From JANPEF01 sp046596055 (GTDB lineage Bacteria; Eisenbacteria; RBG-16-71-46; DASYSL01), in NCBI GenBank assembly GCA_046596055.1, contig JBKJNH010000368.1, positions 1-12,290 on the forward strand: 12,290 bases of DNA. The letters run 5' to 3'. This document shows, piece after piece, positions 6,769 through 12,290 of the stretch. A model generated the notes under the pieces. It was not told where the DNA came from. It worked only from the letters and a program-made list of their open reading frames with translations, and did not search any database. Positions within the stretch are counted from its first letter, which is position 1. Every line of letters begins with the position of its first letter. The translations under genes were made by a program, and so were the position numbers.

Positions 6769-8130
6769 ATGTCCCACGCCGACACCATCGCCGCCATCGC
6801 CACCGCACCAGGCGCATCCGCGCTTGCGGTCGTGCGGCTCTCGGGTGCGAATGCAGTGGCGATCGCGGATCGCGTGTTTCGCGGGCGACGATTGCTCTCC
6901 GAGGGACCGGCGCGAATGCTGCGCCATGGCTGGACGTACTCCCTCGACAACCATCCCATCGACGAGGTGACCGCCGTCGTCCTGCGCGCACCGGCCTCGT
7001 ACTCCGGCGAGGACATGGTCGAGATCACTTGCCACGGAGGTTCGCACTCGGCGCCGCGGTTGCTGGGCGCGCTTCTTGCGGCGGGCGCGCGCGCTGCACG
7101 CCCGGGCGAGTTCACCGAGCGGGCCTTCCTCGGCGGTCGCATCGATCTCGCCCAGGCCGAGGCCGTCGCCGACGTCATTCATGCCGAGACCGCTCTCGCG
7201 CAGCGATTGGCGGTCCGTCAGATCGAGGGTGCACTCTCGCGCGGCCTCCGCGCCACGACCGAAACGCTGCGCAATGCCCTCGCCGAAGTCGAGGCGCGGG
7301 TTGATTTTTCAGAGGACGTCGCCGGAGGTGCGGTGCCTCCGGCAGTGGCGGACGCATTGGCCGAGTGCGGCACCCGCCTCGCGGCCCTGCTCGCCGGATC
7401 CGACCTGGGCCGCCGCGCCCGCGAGGGCGTCCGGGTCGTGCTCGTCGGACTACCGAACGCCGGAAAGTCATCGCTGTTCAACGCTCTGCTCGGCGAAGAC
7501 CGCGCGATCGTCTCGGAAACACCCGGCACGACGCGCGACGCGGTGGCCGAGCGCATCGATCTCGGCGGCATTCCGGTGCGGCTGGTCGACACCGCCGGCG
7601 TGCGCGATGCCGACGGGGTCGAGGCGTTCGGCGTGGAGCGCACGCGGCGTGAGCTGGCGGATGCCGATCTCGTGCTGTTCGTCATCGATCGGACGGAAAG
7701 TGATTCGCGCGAGCTGGAAGCGCTGCGGGAGATGATGCCGCAGGGCAGGACGGTTCAGGTGTGGACCAAGTTGGACCTGAGGTCCGACGGCCCCGGGGTG
7801 TTTGACCATCGCGTCGCTGTCTCGGCCGTCACTGGCGCCGGGCTACCGGAGCTGCGTGAGGAGATCGTCCACCGGCTCGGCGGCTCGTCGACCGGCGCGG
7901 ACGGCGACGCCGCCGAAGCGCTGGTCACCAACCGCCGGCATATCGATGCGCTCTCTCGTGCGGAGTCCGCGATCGCAGCGGCCCGCGCCGCAGTCGTGGC
8001 GCGACATCCCGGTGAGATCGTCGCCGGCGAAGTCCGCCTGGCCCTCGACGCGCTCGGCGAAGTCACGGGCGAAGCCGCCGCACCGGACTTGCTGGAGCGG
8101 ATTTTTGCGCGGTTCTGTATCGGGAAGTGA
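6769..8130 (+). CDS. mnmE: MnmE, tRNA uridine-5-carboxymethylaminomethyl synthesis GTPase
   Basis: MnmE works with MnmG to modify uridine 34 in the wobble position of certain tRNAs, using a folate-derived one-carbon unit. The 453-aa product is the family's usual length. The N-terminal folate-binding domain starts DTIAAIATAPGASALAVVRLSG. The G domain has G1 GLPNAGKS (227-234), G2 GTTRD (253-257), G3 DTAG (274-277) and G4 TKLD (333-336, where NKxD is commoner). The C-terminus is CIGK with the catalytic cysteine at C450. ATG 6769 is preferred to the upstream in-frame TTG 6742 because AGGAG lies at 6756-6760 with an 8-nt spacer and homology begins there. The gene is separated from jag by a terminator, and no mnmG follows; a convergent AHSA1 gene lies 44 bp downstream. 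Confidence 0.97.
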   Translation: MSHADTIAAIATAPGASALAVVRLSGANAVAIADRVFRGRRLLSEGPARMLRHGWTYSLDNHPIDEVTAVVLRAPASYSGEDMVEITCHGGSHSAPRLLGALLAAGARAARPGEFTERAFLGGRIDLAQAEAVADVIHAETALAQRLAVRQIEGALSRGLRATTETLRNALAEVEARVDFSEDVAGGAVPPAVADALAECGTRLAALLAGSDLGRRAREGVRVVLVGLPNAGKSSLFNALLGEDRAIVSETPGTTRDAVAERIDLGGIPVRLVDTAGVRDADGVEAFGVERTRRELADADLVLFVIDRTESDSRELEALREMMPQGRTVQVWTKLDLRSDGPGVFDHRVAVSAVTGAGLPELREEIVHRLGGSSTGADGDAAEALVTNRRHIDALSRAESAIAAARAAVVARHPGEIVAGEVRLALDALGEVTGEAAAPDLLERIFARFCIGK

Positions 8131-8174
8131 TCCAGCCCCACGCCGACGAGTGTCCCCGGCGCACACGGTCAGTT

Positions 8175-8525
8175 TCAGCTCGCGGGCGGCTCCTTCGAAG
8201 CCTCCACGTCAAATGTCTCGCGCACGGTCACGCTCCCGGGGTCCGGAACGAACTCGACGACCATCGCCCGGCCGCCGAACTCGCTCTCGATCCGTTCGTG
8301 CGGAATGATTTTCGTATACGTTCCGGCAAAGTCGAAGCCGGCGCTCCCATCCCTGGCCTCCATGCGCGACGAGAACGCGCCGCCGGGCCGCAGGTCCACC
8401 GTCGCAGCCGTCGTGTGCCAGTCGTCCGACGCGGCGTTCCATTGCACGATGTCGGCGGGTGTCGTCCACGCACGCCAGACCCTGTCGATCGTCGCTTCGA
8501 CCTTCGTTTCCACGGTGATCTTCAT
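8175..8525 (-). CDS. AHSA1/SRPBCC-family protein, C-terminally truncated
   Basis: The 116-aa product begins MKITVETKVEATIDRVWRAW and has the AHSA1 (activator of Hsp90 ATPase homologue 1-like) helix-grip features: TTPADIVQWNAASDDWHT, VDLRPGGAFSSRMEARDG, FAGTYTKIIPHERIESEF and VTVRETFD. Members usually continue some 25-35 residues with an acidic turn and a long C-terminal helix ending near a GWQ..L motif; here VRETFDVEAS is followed by KEPPAS and a stop. No continuation is found in other frames before mnmE ends at 8130. ATG 8525 has GGAGGT at 8529-8534. It may be a non-functional remnant or a minimal version. The start overlaps the ancestral stop of the upstream rhodanese remnant. Small-molecule binding is the family's general role; the ligand is unknown. 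Confidence 0.75.
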   Translation of the reverse strand: MKITVETKVEATIDRVWRAWTTPADIVQWNAASDDWHTTAATVDLRPGGAFSSRMEARDGSAGFDFAGTYTKIIPHERIESEFGGRAMVVEFVPDPGSVTVRETFDVEASKEPPAS

Positions 8526-8782
8526 CGTACCTCCGACTCCGTCGGCAGATTTTCCCCGACTCACCCCGTGATCCCCGCCGACATCCCGCGAACGTGGCGG
8601 CGTTGGGCGCCTTCCGGCACCGCGGGTTCGAGCAGGAGAACACCAGCAGCGCGGCCTTGTCCGCGGGCAGCTCGCCCGCCTGATATCCCGCAGGATCGAG
8701 ATGCCGGGCTCCTGGCACGTGCGCGCTGGCCCAGCTCTGCGGGGGAAGCCGCGATGTCGCTCTCGGCCCTCAGTTCGTGCAT
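8522..8782 (-). pseudogene. Decayed rhodanese-domain gene
   Basis: Read on the - strand, one frame gives LPPQSWASAHVPGARHLDP, then GYQAGELPADKAALLVF and SCSNPRCRKAPNAA, a rhodanese-like segment with the active-site cysteine loop in SCSNPRC. A second frame then takes over with HVRGMSAGITG, a TGA where tryptophan (TGG) is expected, and VGENLPTESEV, the usual C-terminal end. The final TGA overlaps the ATG of the AHSA1 gene (ATGA). Damage is therefore at least a missing N-terminal region, an internal deletion with frameshift near 8580-8590, and a nonsense codon at about 8561-8563. The possible original ATG at 8782 (MHELRAES) is in the second frame. It was probably translationally coupled to the AHSA1 gene. 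The family match is from recognised residues, not a search. Sequencing error could explain part of it. Confidence 0.7.
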
Positions 8783-8881
8783 GGCGGGCCCAGCTTACCC
8801 GGAGTAGACTTCCATTGCCCCGCGGAACCTGTCCCCGCGACAGTTGCCCCCGCCGATCTCGCCCCCGCAGCGAGTTCGAAC

Positions 8882-10075
8882 ATGAGCGTCTACTCTCTCT
8901 CGCATCTCGACGACGACACGCTGATGCGGCAACTTCGCGCACTGATTGGCGGCGAGCGCGCCGCCACCGCCGTCCTCCTCGCCCACATCGCGGAGGTCGA
9001 CCTGCGCCGCCTTTACCTACCGGCCGCGTACTCGTCGATGTACTCGTACTGCGTTGGATTTCTCGGGCTCTCCGAGGGCGCCGCCTTCCGGCGAGTCCAA
9101 TCCGCCCGCGCCGCGCGACGCCTTCCGGTGCTCTTCGACGCCATCGCGACCGGCCGGCTGCACCTGACCGCCATCTCGATGCTCGCCCCGCACCTGCGCG
9201 AGTCGAACGCCGACGAGCTGATCGCCGCCGCGACCGCCCAGCGCACGCGCTCCGAGCTCCAGGCCTGGCTCGCGAGGCGGTTCCCGGCCGAGGGCGCCAC
9301 GCTGCCGGCGGCGCAGGTGCGGGTCGTGGGGATCGCGCCCGCACTCCCGACGAGACTGGTGCCGCTACCGCTCGCGACCGCGATGCCCCTGGGGGCGGGG
9401 CCCGAAGCTGCGGCGGCCTCCGCTCCGTCGACGGGACCGGAGTACGGCGGGGAGATGGACCACTTCGTGACCAATTCACCTATCTCAGGCGAGGTGAATT
9501 GGTCACGAAGTGGTCCATCTCTGCGCCCTGAGGTGCGTTCGGAGGGGCTCGACCATCCCCGGTCTGAGCCCGCACCGGCCGCCAAACCGTACTTCCTGCT
9601 CAAGGTCGCCCTTGGCGAAGGCACGCACGCCAAGCTCGAACGGGCGCAGGTGCTCCTGGCTCATCGGGTCCGAGTCGGCGAGGTCGCCGAGGTGCTCGAC
9701 CGCGCTCTCGACGCGCTTCTCACCACTCTCGAGAGGCGCCGGGGCAGCGCGGATCCGGTCCGGGCGCGAGAGCCGATGGAGCGCGCGAACCGCACGAACG
9801 GCCGCGGGATTCCCCTCGCCATCCGTCGCGAGGTGTGGGCCCGCGACCGCGGCCGGTGCACGTTCACCAGCCCCACGGGCCACAAGTGCAGCACGGAACG
9901 CGGACTCGAGTTCGATCACGTGCTGCCCGTCGCGCGGGGAGGGGAGTCGACCGCCGAGAACCTGCGCCTGCGCTGTCGCGGGCACAACCAGCTCGAGGCG
10001 GAGAGGCAGTTCGGGCGGAAGTTCATGGAGAGCAAGCGGAACGGGCGGGGCGGGCGGGGCGACCAGGAACACTGA
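8882..10075 (+). CDS. HNH endonuclease with DUF222/13E12-like N-terminal region
   Basis: The 397-aa product has an N-terminal helical region (about 1-150) with DDDTLMRQLRALIGGERAAT, LLAHIAEVDLRRLYLPAAYSSM and LHLTAISMLAPHL, as in multicopy DUF222/13E12-type HNH proteins. A variable linker (about 150-240) follows, then a C-terminal HNH nuclease domain from about 307. HNH residues visible are D345-H346, N360 (AENLRLRC) and H368-N369, with C326, C336 and C365 as possible structural metal ligands. Such proteins probably nick or cleave DNA; their biological role is unsettled, and some actinobacterial relatives serve as phage attachment loci. ATG 8882 is chosen because conserved sequence starts there; the frame is open further upstream and no strong Shine-Dalgarno site is seen. 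The linker contains a perfect 30-bp inverted repeat (9452-9521). Confidence 0.88.
   Translation: MSVYSLSHLDDDTLMRQLRALIGGERAATAVLLAHIAEVDLRRLYLPAAYSSMYSYCVGFLGLSEGAAFRRVQSARAARRLPVLFDAIATGRLHLTAISMLAPHLRESNADELIAAATAQRTRSELQAWLARRFPAEGATLPAAQVRVVGIAPALPTRLVPLPLATAMPLGAGPEAAAASAPSTGPEYGGEMDHFVTNSPISGEVNWSRSGPSLRPEVRSEGLDHPRSEPAPAAKPYFLLKVALGEGTHAKLERAQVLLAHRVRVGEVAEVLDRALDALLTTLERRRGSADPVRAREPMERANRTNGRGIPLAIRREVWARDRGRCTFTSPTGHKCSTERGLEFDHVLPVARGGESTAENLRLRCRGHNQLEAERQFGRKFMESKRNGRGGRGDQEH
9452..9521. repeat. Perfect 30-bp inverted repeat inside the HNH gene
   Basis: The arms are 9452-9481 and 9492-9521, identical in inverted orientation over 30 bases, separated by 10 nt (9482-9491). The left arm includes GACCACTTCGTGACCAATTC and the right arm is its reverse complement. 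The element is translated in frame as EMDHFVTNSP, ISGE and VNWSRSGPS, with no stop. Its codons (AAT, TCA, CCT, TCA, AAT, TCA, AGT, GGT, CCA, TCT) are A/T-ending, unlike the GC-ending codons around it. The 70-nt span is not a multiple of three. Transcribed, it would form a very stable hairpin within the mRNA. Confidence 0.97.
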
Positions 10076-10174
10076 TCCCGGCCGGCTCAGGCATGGACGT
10101 CGTCGGGAAGGGCAGCGCCCCAGCGGGCCTCGAACAGCTCGCGGCCCCGGGTAGAATCGAGCGATAAACCACTT

Positions 10175-10191
10175 TGTTCGCCTGCCGAACA
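10175..10191. promoter_or_regulatory. Operator-like dyad TGTTCG-N5-CGAACA
   Basis: A perfect 6+6 dyad with a 5-nt centre lies in the 220-bp gap between the HNH gene and the secreted-protein gene, about 105 nt upstream of the latter's start. The short surrounding tract (about 10160-10202) is the most AT-rich part of the gap, which suits a promoter region. TAGAAT at 10152-10157 is -10-like but has no -35 partner. No regulator can be named. Confidence 0.3.
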
Positions 10192-10208
10192 TAGGTTACT
10201 CTCACTGG

Positions 10209-10260
10209 CGCGAGACGGCAGGGGCGACTCCGCCCCCGGGGCCACCCGTGGCTTCTCGCG
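10209..10260 (+). promoter_or_regulatory. Structured leader of the secreted-protein gene
   Basis: An outer 7-bp stem (CGCGAGA 10209-10215 with TCTCGCG 10254-10260) encloses two hairpins: GGGGCG/CGCCCC (10221-10236, ACTC loop) and GCCA/TGGC (10241-10252). Together they form a three-way junction ending about 35 nt upstream of the start codon. Part of this segment recurs upstream of the next gene. No known riboswitch class was recognised, and in DNA this GC-rich some pairing arises by chance. Confidence 0.35.
10219..10247 (+). repeat. Shared leader motif, copy 1
   Basis: This copy lies about 50 nt upstream of the 230-aa secreted-protein gene. Compared with 10994-11023 it shares, in order, CA, GGGG, CG, CTCCG, a variable triplet (CCC here), CCGGGGC, one variable base and ACCC. 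A downstream TTCTCGC (10253-10259) is matched by TCCTCGC at the second copy. About 24 of 31 aligned positions agree with three single-base gaps, by hand alignment. Confidence 0.5.
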
Positions 10261-10295
10261 ATTCGGGTTTCATTCCCCTGGTGGAGGTTAGTCCG

Positions 10296-10988
10296 ATGCA
10301 TCGAGGCCTTGCGACCGCGCTTCTCGTCTTCGCTGGTACGGCATTCGCGGGATCCGCGCACGCCGTCGACGTGACCGTCAATCCGGCGACCATCAATCTC
10401 GGATACATGAACGTCTTCAATCTGCCGGTCCCCGACGGGGACGGCTCCTACCAGTTCGGGTCGGGCTGGGGATTCGCCGATCTCACGGCAAGCTACTCGG
10501 GCTCCAACCTGACGCTGGGGCCGAACACGATCGGCGATCCGAACGAGTACTGGTACCGGTGCGTGGGGAGTGCCACTCCGCCCAACTGCGGCGGCCCCGG
10601 CGCCCCCGGCAACAAGATCATGGAGGCGAACGGCTACGCGCAGGTCGACGACGGATCCCTCGCGGGAGTGACCGTCAACTTCAGCGGCGTCGTGCTCGCG
10701 AGCTCGCTCACGTCGGCGCACCAGGCGTTCGCGTTCATCCGCGACTTCGCGCCGGACTTCTCCTCGTCGAACCAGCAGATCATCCCGCTTCCGGCCTCCG
10801 GCTCGTTCTCACTGTCGCTGGCGACCATCAATGATCCCGCGCGCCACGTGCAGTACGGCTTCCAGTTGAAGGGCGTGAACGTGTGGGTGACGGACGTCGC
10901 GCAGTTCGGATCGATCACGATCGGCCCCGAGACGCCGACGCCGGCGGCCATCGCGAGCTGGGGCAAGGTGAAGAACTGGTATCGTTGA
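10296..10988 (+). CDS. Secreted protein of unknown function
   Basis: The 230-aa product has a clear signal peptide (MHRGLATALLVFAGTAFAGSAHA, cleavage after A23). The mature part is rich in Ser, Gly, Asn and aromatic residues, with beta-sandwich-like alternation (VTVNFSGVVL, AFAFIRDFAPDFSSS, GSFSLSLATI, VQYGFQLKGVNVWVTD). Two cysteines (in YRCVGS and PNCGG) could form a disulfide. The tail PETPTPAAIASWGKVKNWYR follows a Pro/Thr spacer and looks like an appended motif. It somewhat resembles secreted proteins of PEP-CTERM-bearing bacteria that may bind carbohydrate, but no PEP motif or terminal membrane helix is present. ATG 10296 has GGAGG at 10283-10287 with an 8-nt spacer. It is followed on the same strand by a GH16 gene with a related leader, so a joint role on extracellular polysaccharide is inferred. 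Confidence 0.85.
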   Translation: MHRGLATALLVFAGTAFAGSAHAVDVTVNPATINLGYMNVFNLPVPDGDGSYQFGSGWGFADLTASYSGSNLTLGPNTIGDPNEYWYRCVGSATPPNCGGPGAPGNKIMEANGYAQVDDGSLAGVTVNFSGVVLASSLTSAHQAFAFIRDFAPDFSSSNQQIIPLPASGSFSLSLATINDPARHVQYGFQLKGVNVWVTDVAQFGSITIGPETPTPAAIASWGKVKNWYR

Positions 10989-10993
10989 TCCTG

Positions 10994-11023
10994 CACGGGG
11001 TCGCTCCGGATCCGGGGCGACCC
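10994..11023 (+). repeat. Shared leader motif, copy 2, forming a hairpin
   Basis: This copy lies about 90 nt upstream of the GH16 gene and matches 10219-10247 as described for copy 1, with the variable triplet GAT. It contains GGGTCGC (10998-11004) and GCGACCC (11017-11023) flanking the palindrome CCGGATCCGG (11006-11015), so the RNA would fold into a long hairpin. No U-run follows, so it is not a standard intrinsic terminator. Confidence 0.5.
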
Positions 11024-11047
11024 ACCTCCTCGCATGTCGGCGGAAAC

Positions 11048-11064
11048 CGGGGACTCCCCGTTTT
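11048..11064 (+). terminator. Weak terminator-like hairpin
   Basis: CGGGG (11048-11052), loop ACT and CCCCG (11056-11060) are followed by TTTT (11061-11064) in the 124-bp gap between the two secreted-protein genes. The stem is only 5 bp and the U-run short. CCGGGG at 11047-11052 could pair instead with CCCCGG at 11065-11070. It may attenuate read-through into the GH16 gene, or mean nothing. Confidence 0.3.
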
Positions 11065-11112
11065 CCCCGGCACGCGGAGGGCCCCCCGATCCCCAAGTCT
11101 GGAGACGTCTCG

Positions 11113-12290
11113 ATGCGGCCTCCTCTGCGCGCGCTGATTTTCGCCCTCCTCGTCGGCCTCCCGGGCTCCGCCCCCATCGCGCACGCGCAGTGCATGCTCG
11201 CCAATCCCAGTTTCGAAGTCATGGGAACCGGCACGACCTTCGGCGGCTGGAGCCAGTTCGGCCCCACCACGTCGAGCCCCGACGCGCCGTTCCACGGCCA
11301 GGTCGCGGCGCGAGTCTCCGGACCGAACAACGGGAACTGGGACGTCGCCGGGTACTTTCAGGCCCTCGACACATCGCCGGGCAAGTCATGGAAGGCTTCG
11401 GTTCGCGTACGACCCCGCTCGAGCCAGCCCCTCGCCGGCGGGTCTCGCGCGCTCCTCAACATCGAGTGGCGCTCGAGCGCGGGCGTCCTCCTGAGCTACG
11501 AGTCGCACGAGGTCGCCGACCCCATGACCCGCCGGGACCTGTGGACCGACTTCGCGGTCACGAGCGGCCCGGCTCCTGCGGGGACGTCGAAGGTGCGGCT
11601 CCTCCTGGGTGTGCTGCAGGGACCCGGCGATCCGCAGCCGACCGTCGACTTCGACGCGGCCACGATGGATCCGGCCGGCCCCCCGACGCTTGACCAGCTC
11701 CAATGGAACGACTTCCCGGGCGGCCACACGATCGAGTTCGCGGGCCACACGTGGCGCGTGAAGGGTCCGGGGCTCTACGGTCCTGGCCCGAACCTGTTCT
11801 GCGACTCGGGATCGTGCGTCTGGGTCGACGCCTCGAACCGGCTCCACCTCACGCTCCAGAACCTGTCCGGGCAGTGGTACAGCACCGAGGTCGTGACCGA
11901 GGAAGCCCTCGGCTACGGCGACTACGTCTTCACGACGGTGGGCCGGCTCGATCAGCTCGACCCGCGCGTGGTCTTCGGGCTGTTCCTCTGGCAGTACGGG
12001 CCGTGCTACGACAGTGGCTACCTCTGGTGGAACGCCTTCAACGAGATCGACATCGAGTTCAGTCGGTGGGGGAACCCGGCCAGCGGCATCGCGCAGTTCG
12101 TGGCGCAGCCCTACGACTGGGCCGGGAACATCGAGCGCTTCGACGCGACGTTCGCGGCGGACGAGATCACGAGCCACGCCTTCCGCTGGCGGCCGGACCG
12201 GGTGGAGTTCCGCAGCTGGCGCGGCGGGCCGGGCGCGGAATCGCCGGGCAGCCTCATCCGGTCGTGGACCTACACGGGACCGCACGTGCC
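11113..12290 (+). CDS. Secreted GH16 glycoside hydrolase with N-terminal carbohydrate-binding-like domain (3' end outside window)
   Basis: The frame is open for 392 codons to the right edge. A signal peptide (about 1-25, APIAHA then QC) is followed by a jelly-roll, CBM4_9-like domain (about 27-195), with NPSFEVMGTGTTFGGWSQFG near its start and VDFDAATMD near its end. The GH16 domain then begins with LQWNDFPGGHTIEFAGHTWRVKG. The catalytic motif is EIDIEF at 311-316: E311 nucleophile, D313 and E315 acid/base, the exact GH16 signature. Also typical are YLWWNAFNEID, FLWQYG, AQPYDWAGN and SHAFRWRPDRVEFRSW. GH16 enzymes cleave beta-1,3/1,4-glucans or galactans; the substrate cannot be fixed here. 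ATG 11113 has GGAG at 11101-11104 with an 8-nt spacer. It is likely exported and acts on polysaccharide outside the cytoplasm. Confidence 0.92.
   Translation, partial: MRPPLRALIFALLVGLPGSAPIAHAQCMLANPSFEVMGTGTTFGGWSQFGPTTSSPDAPFHGQVAARVSGPNNGNWDVAGYFQALDTSPGKSWKASVRVRPRSSQPLAGGSRALLNIEWRSSAGVLLSYESHEVADPMTRRDLWTDFAVTSGPAPAGTSKVRLLLGVLQGPGDPQPTVDFDAATMDPAGPPTLDQLQWNDFPGGHTIEFAGHTWRVKGPGLYGPGPNLFCDSGSCVWVDASNRLHLTLQNLSGQWYSTEVVTEEALGYGDYVFTTVGRLDQLDPRVVFGLFLWQYGPCYDSGYLWWNAFNEIDIEFSRWGNPASGIAQFVAQPYDWAGNIERFDATFAADEITSHAFRWRPDRVEFRSWRGGPGAESPGSLIRSWTYTGPHV

Noticed and set aside
8526..9479. Long upstream extension of the AHSA1 frame on the - strand
   Set aside because: The MKITVETK start has a GGAGGT just before it. 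The upstream part is Arg/Pro-rich noise crossing the HNH gene and the palindrome.
1..12290. CRISPR array, tRNA/rRNA genes, oriC, transposase or integrase, toxin-antitoxin or other defence cassette
   Set aside because: No direct-repeat array, cloverleaf with a CCA end, DnaA-box cluster or transposase motif was seen. The lone HNH gene does not by itself make a defence system.

Overview
The window is very GC-rich and densely coding. It looks like a chromosomal segment of a Gram-negative-type bacterium: the YidC has a large periplasmic P1 domain, and there are two signal-peptide-bearing secreted proteins. The style of several genes (a GT-C glycosyltransferase carrying TPRs, an HNH endonuclease of the DUF222/13E12-like kind, a secreted GH16 enzyme) recalls Candidatus Eisenbacteria or a related FCB/Gemmatimonadota-like lineage. 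That placement is inference from memory of such proteins, not a search result.

Layout. Positions 2-190 hold the 3' end of an unidentified + strand gene. On the - strand, 3021 down to 243 holds a probable two-gene unit: a GT-C membrane glycosyltransferase with C-terminal TPRs, then a DinB-family protein 31 bp further on. Divergent from it is the conserved + strand cluster rpmH-rnpA-yidD-yidC-jag(khpB)-mnmE (3116-8130), tightly spaced or overlapping up to jag. A strong intrinsic terminator (6714-6749) follows jag and ends only 19 nt before the mnmE start. The cluster covers ribosomal protein bL34, the RNase P protein, membrane-protein insertion (YidD, YidC), a KH/R3H RNA-binding protein and the GTPase for wobble-uridine tRNA modification. 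No dnaA lies upstream of rpmH and no mnmG follows mnmE.

From 8131 the character changes to accessory sequence. On the - strand there is a decayed rhodanese pseudogene whose ancestral stop overlaps the start (ATGA) of an AHSA1/SRPBCC gene that itself lacks its C-terminal helix. On the + strand is an HNH endonuclease whose interdomain linker contains a perfect 30-bp inverted repeat with unusual codon use, reminiscent of palindromic elements that insert into genes. Then come two consecutive secreted-protein genes: a 230-aa protein of unknown function ending in a W-G-K-x-K-x-W-Y-R motif, and a GH16 glycoside hydrolase (with an N-terminal carbohydrate-binding-like domain) that runs off the window. 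The leaders of these two genes share a GC-rich motif of about 30 nt, which suggests a common regulatory or RNA element, and the pair probably acts on an extracellular polysaccharide.

I see no tRNA, rRNA, CRISPR array, replication origin, IS transposase or clear defence system. The best candidates for something undescribed are the intragenic palindrome (9452-9521) and the shared leader element (10219-10247 and 10994-11023).
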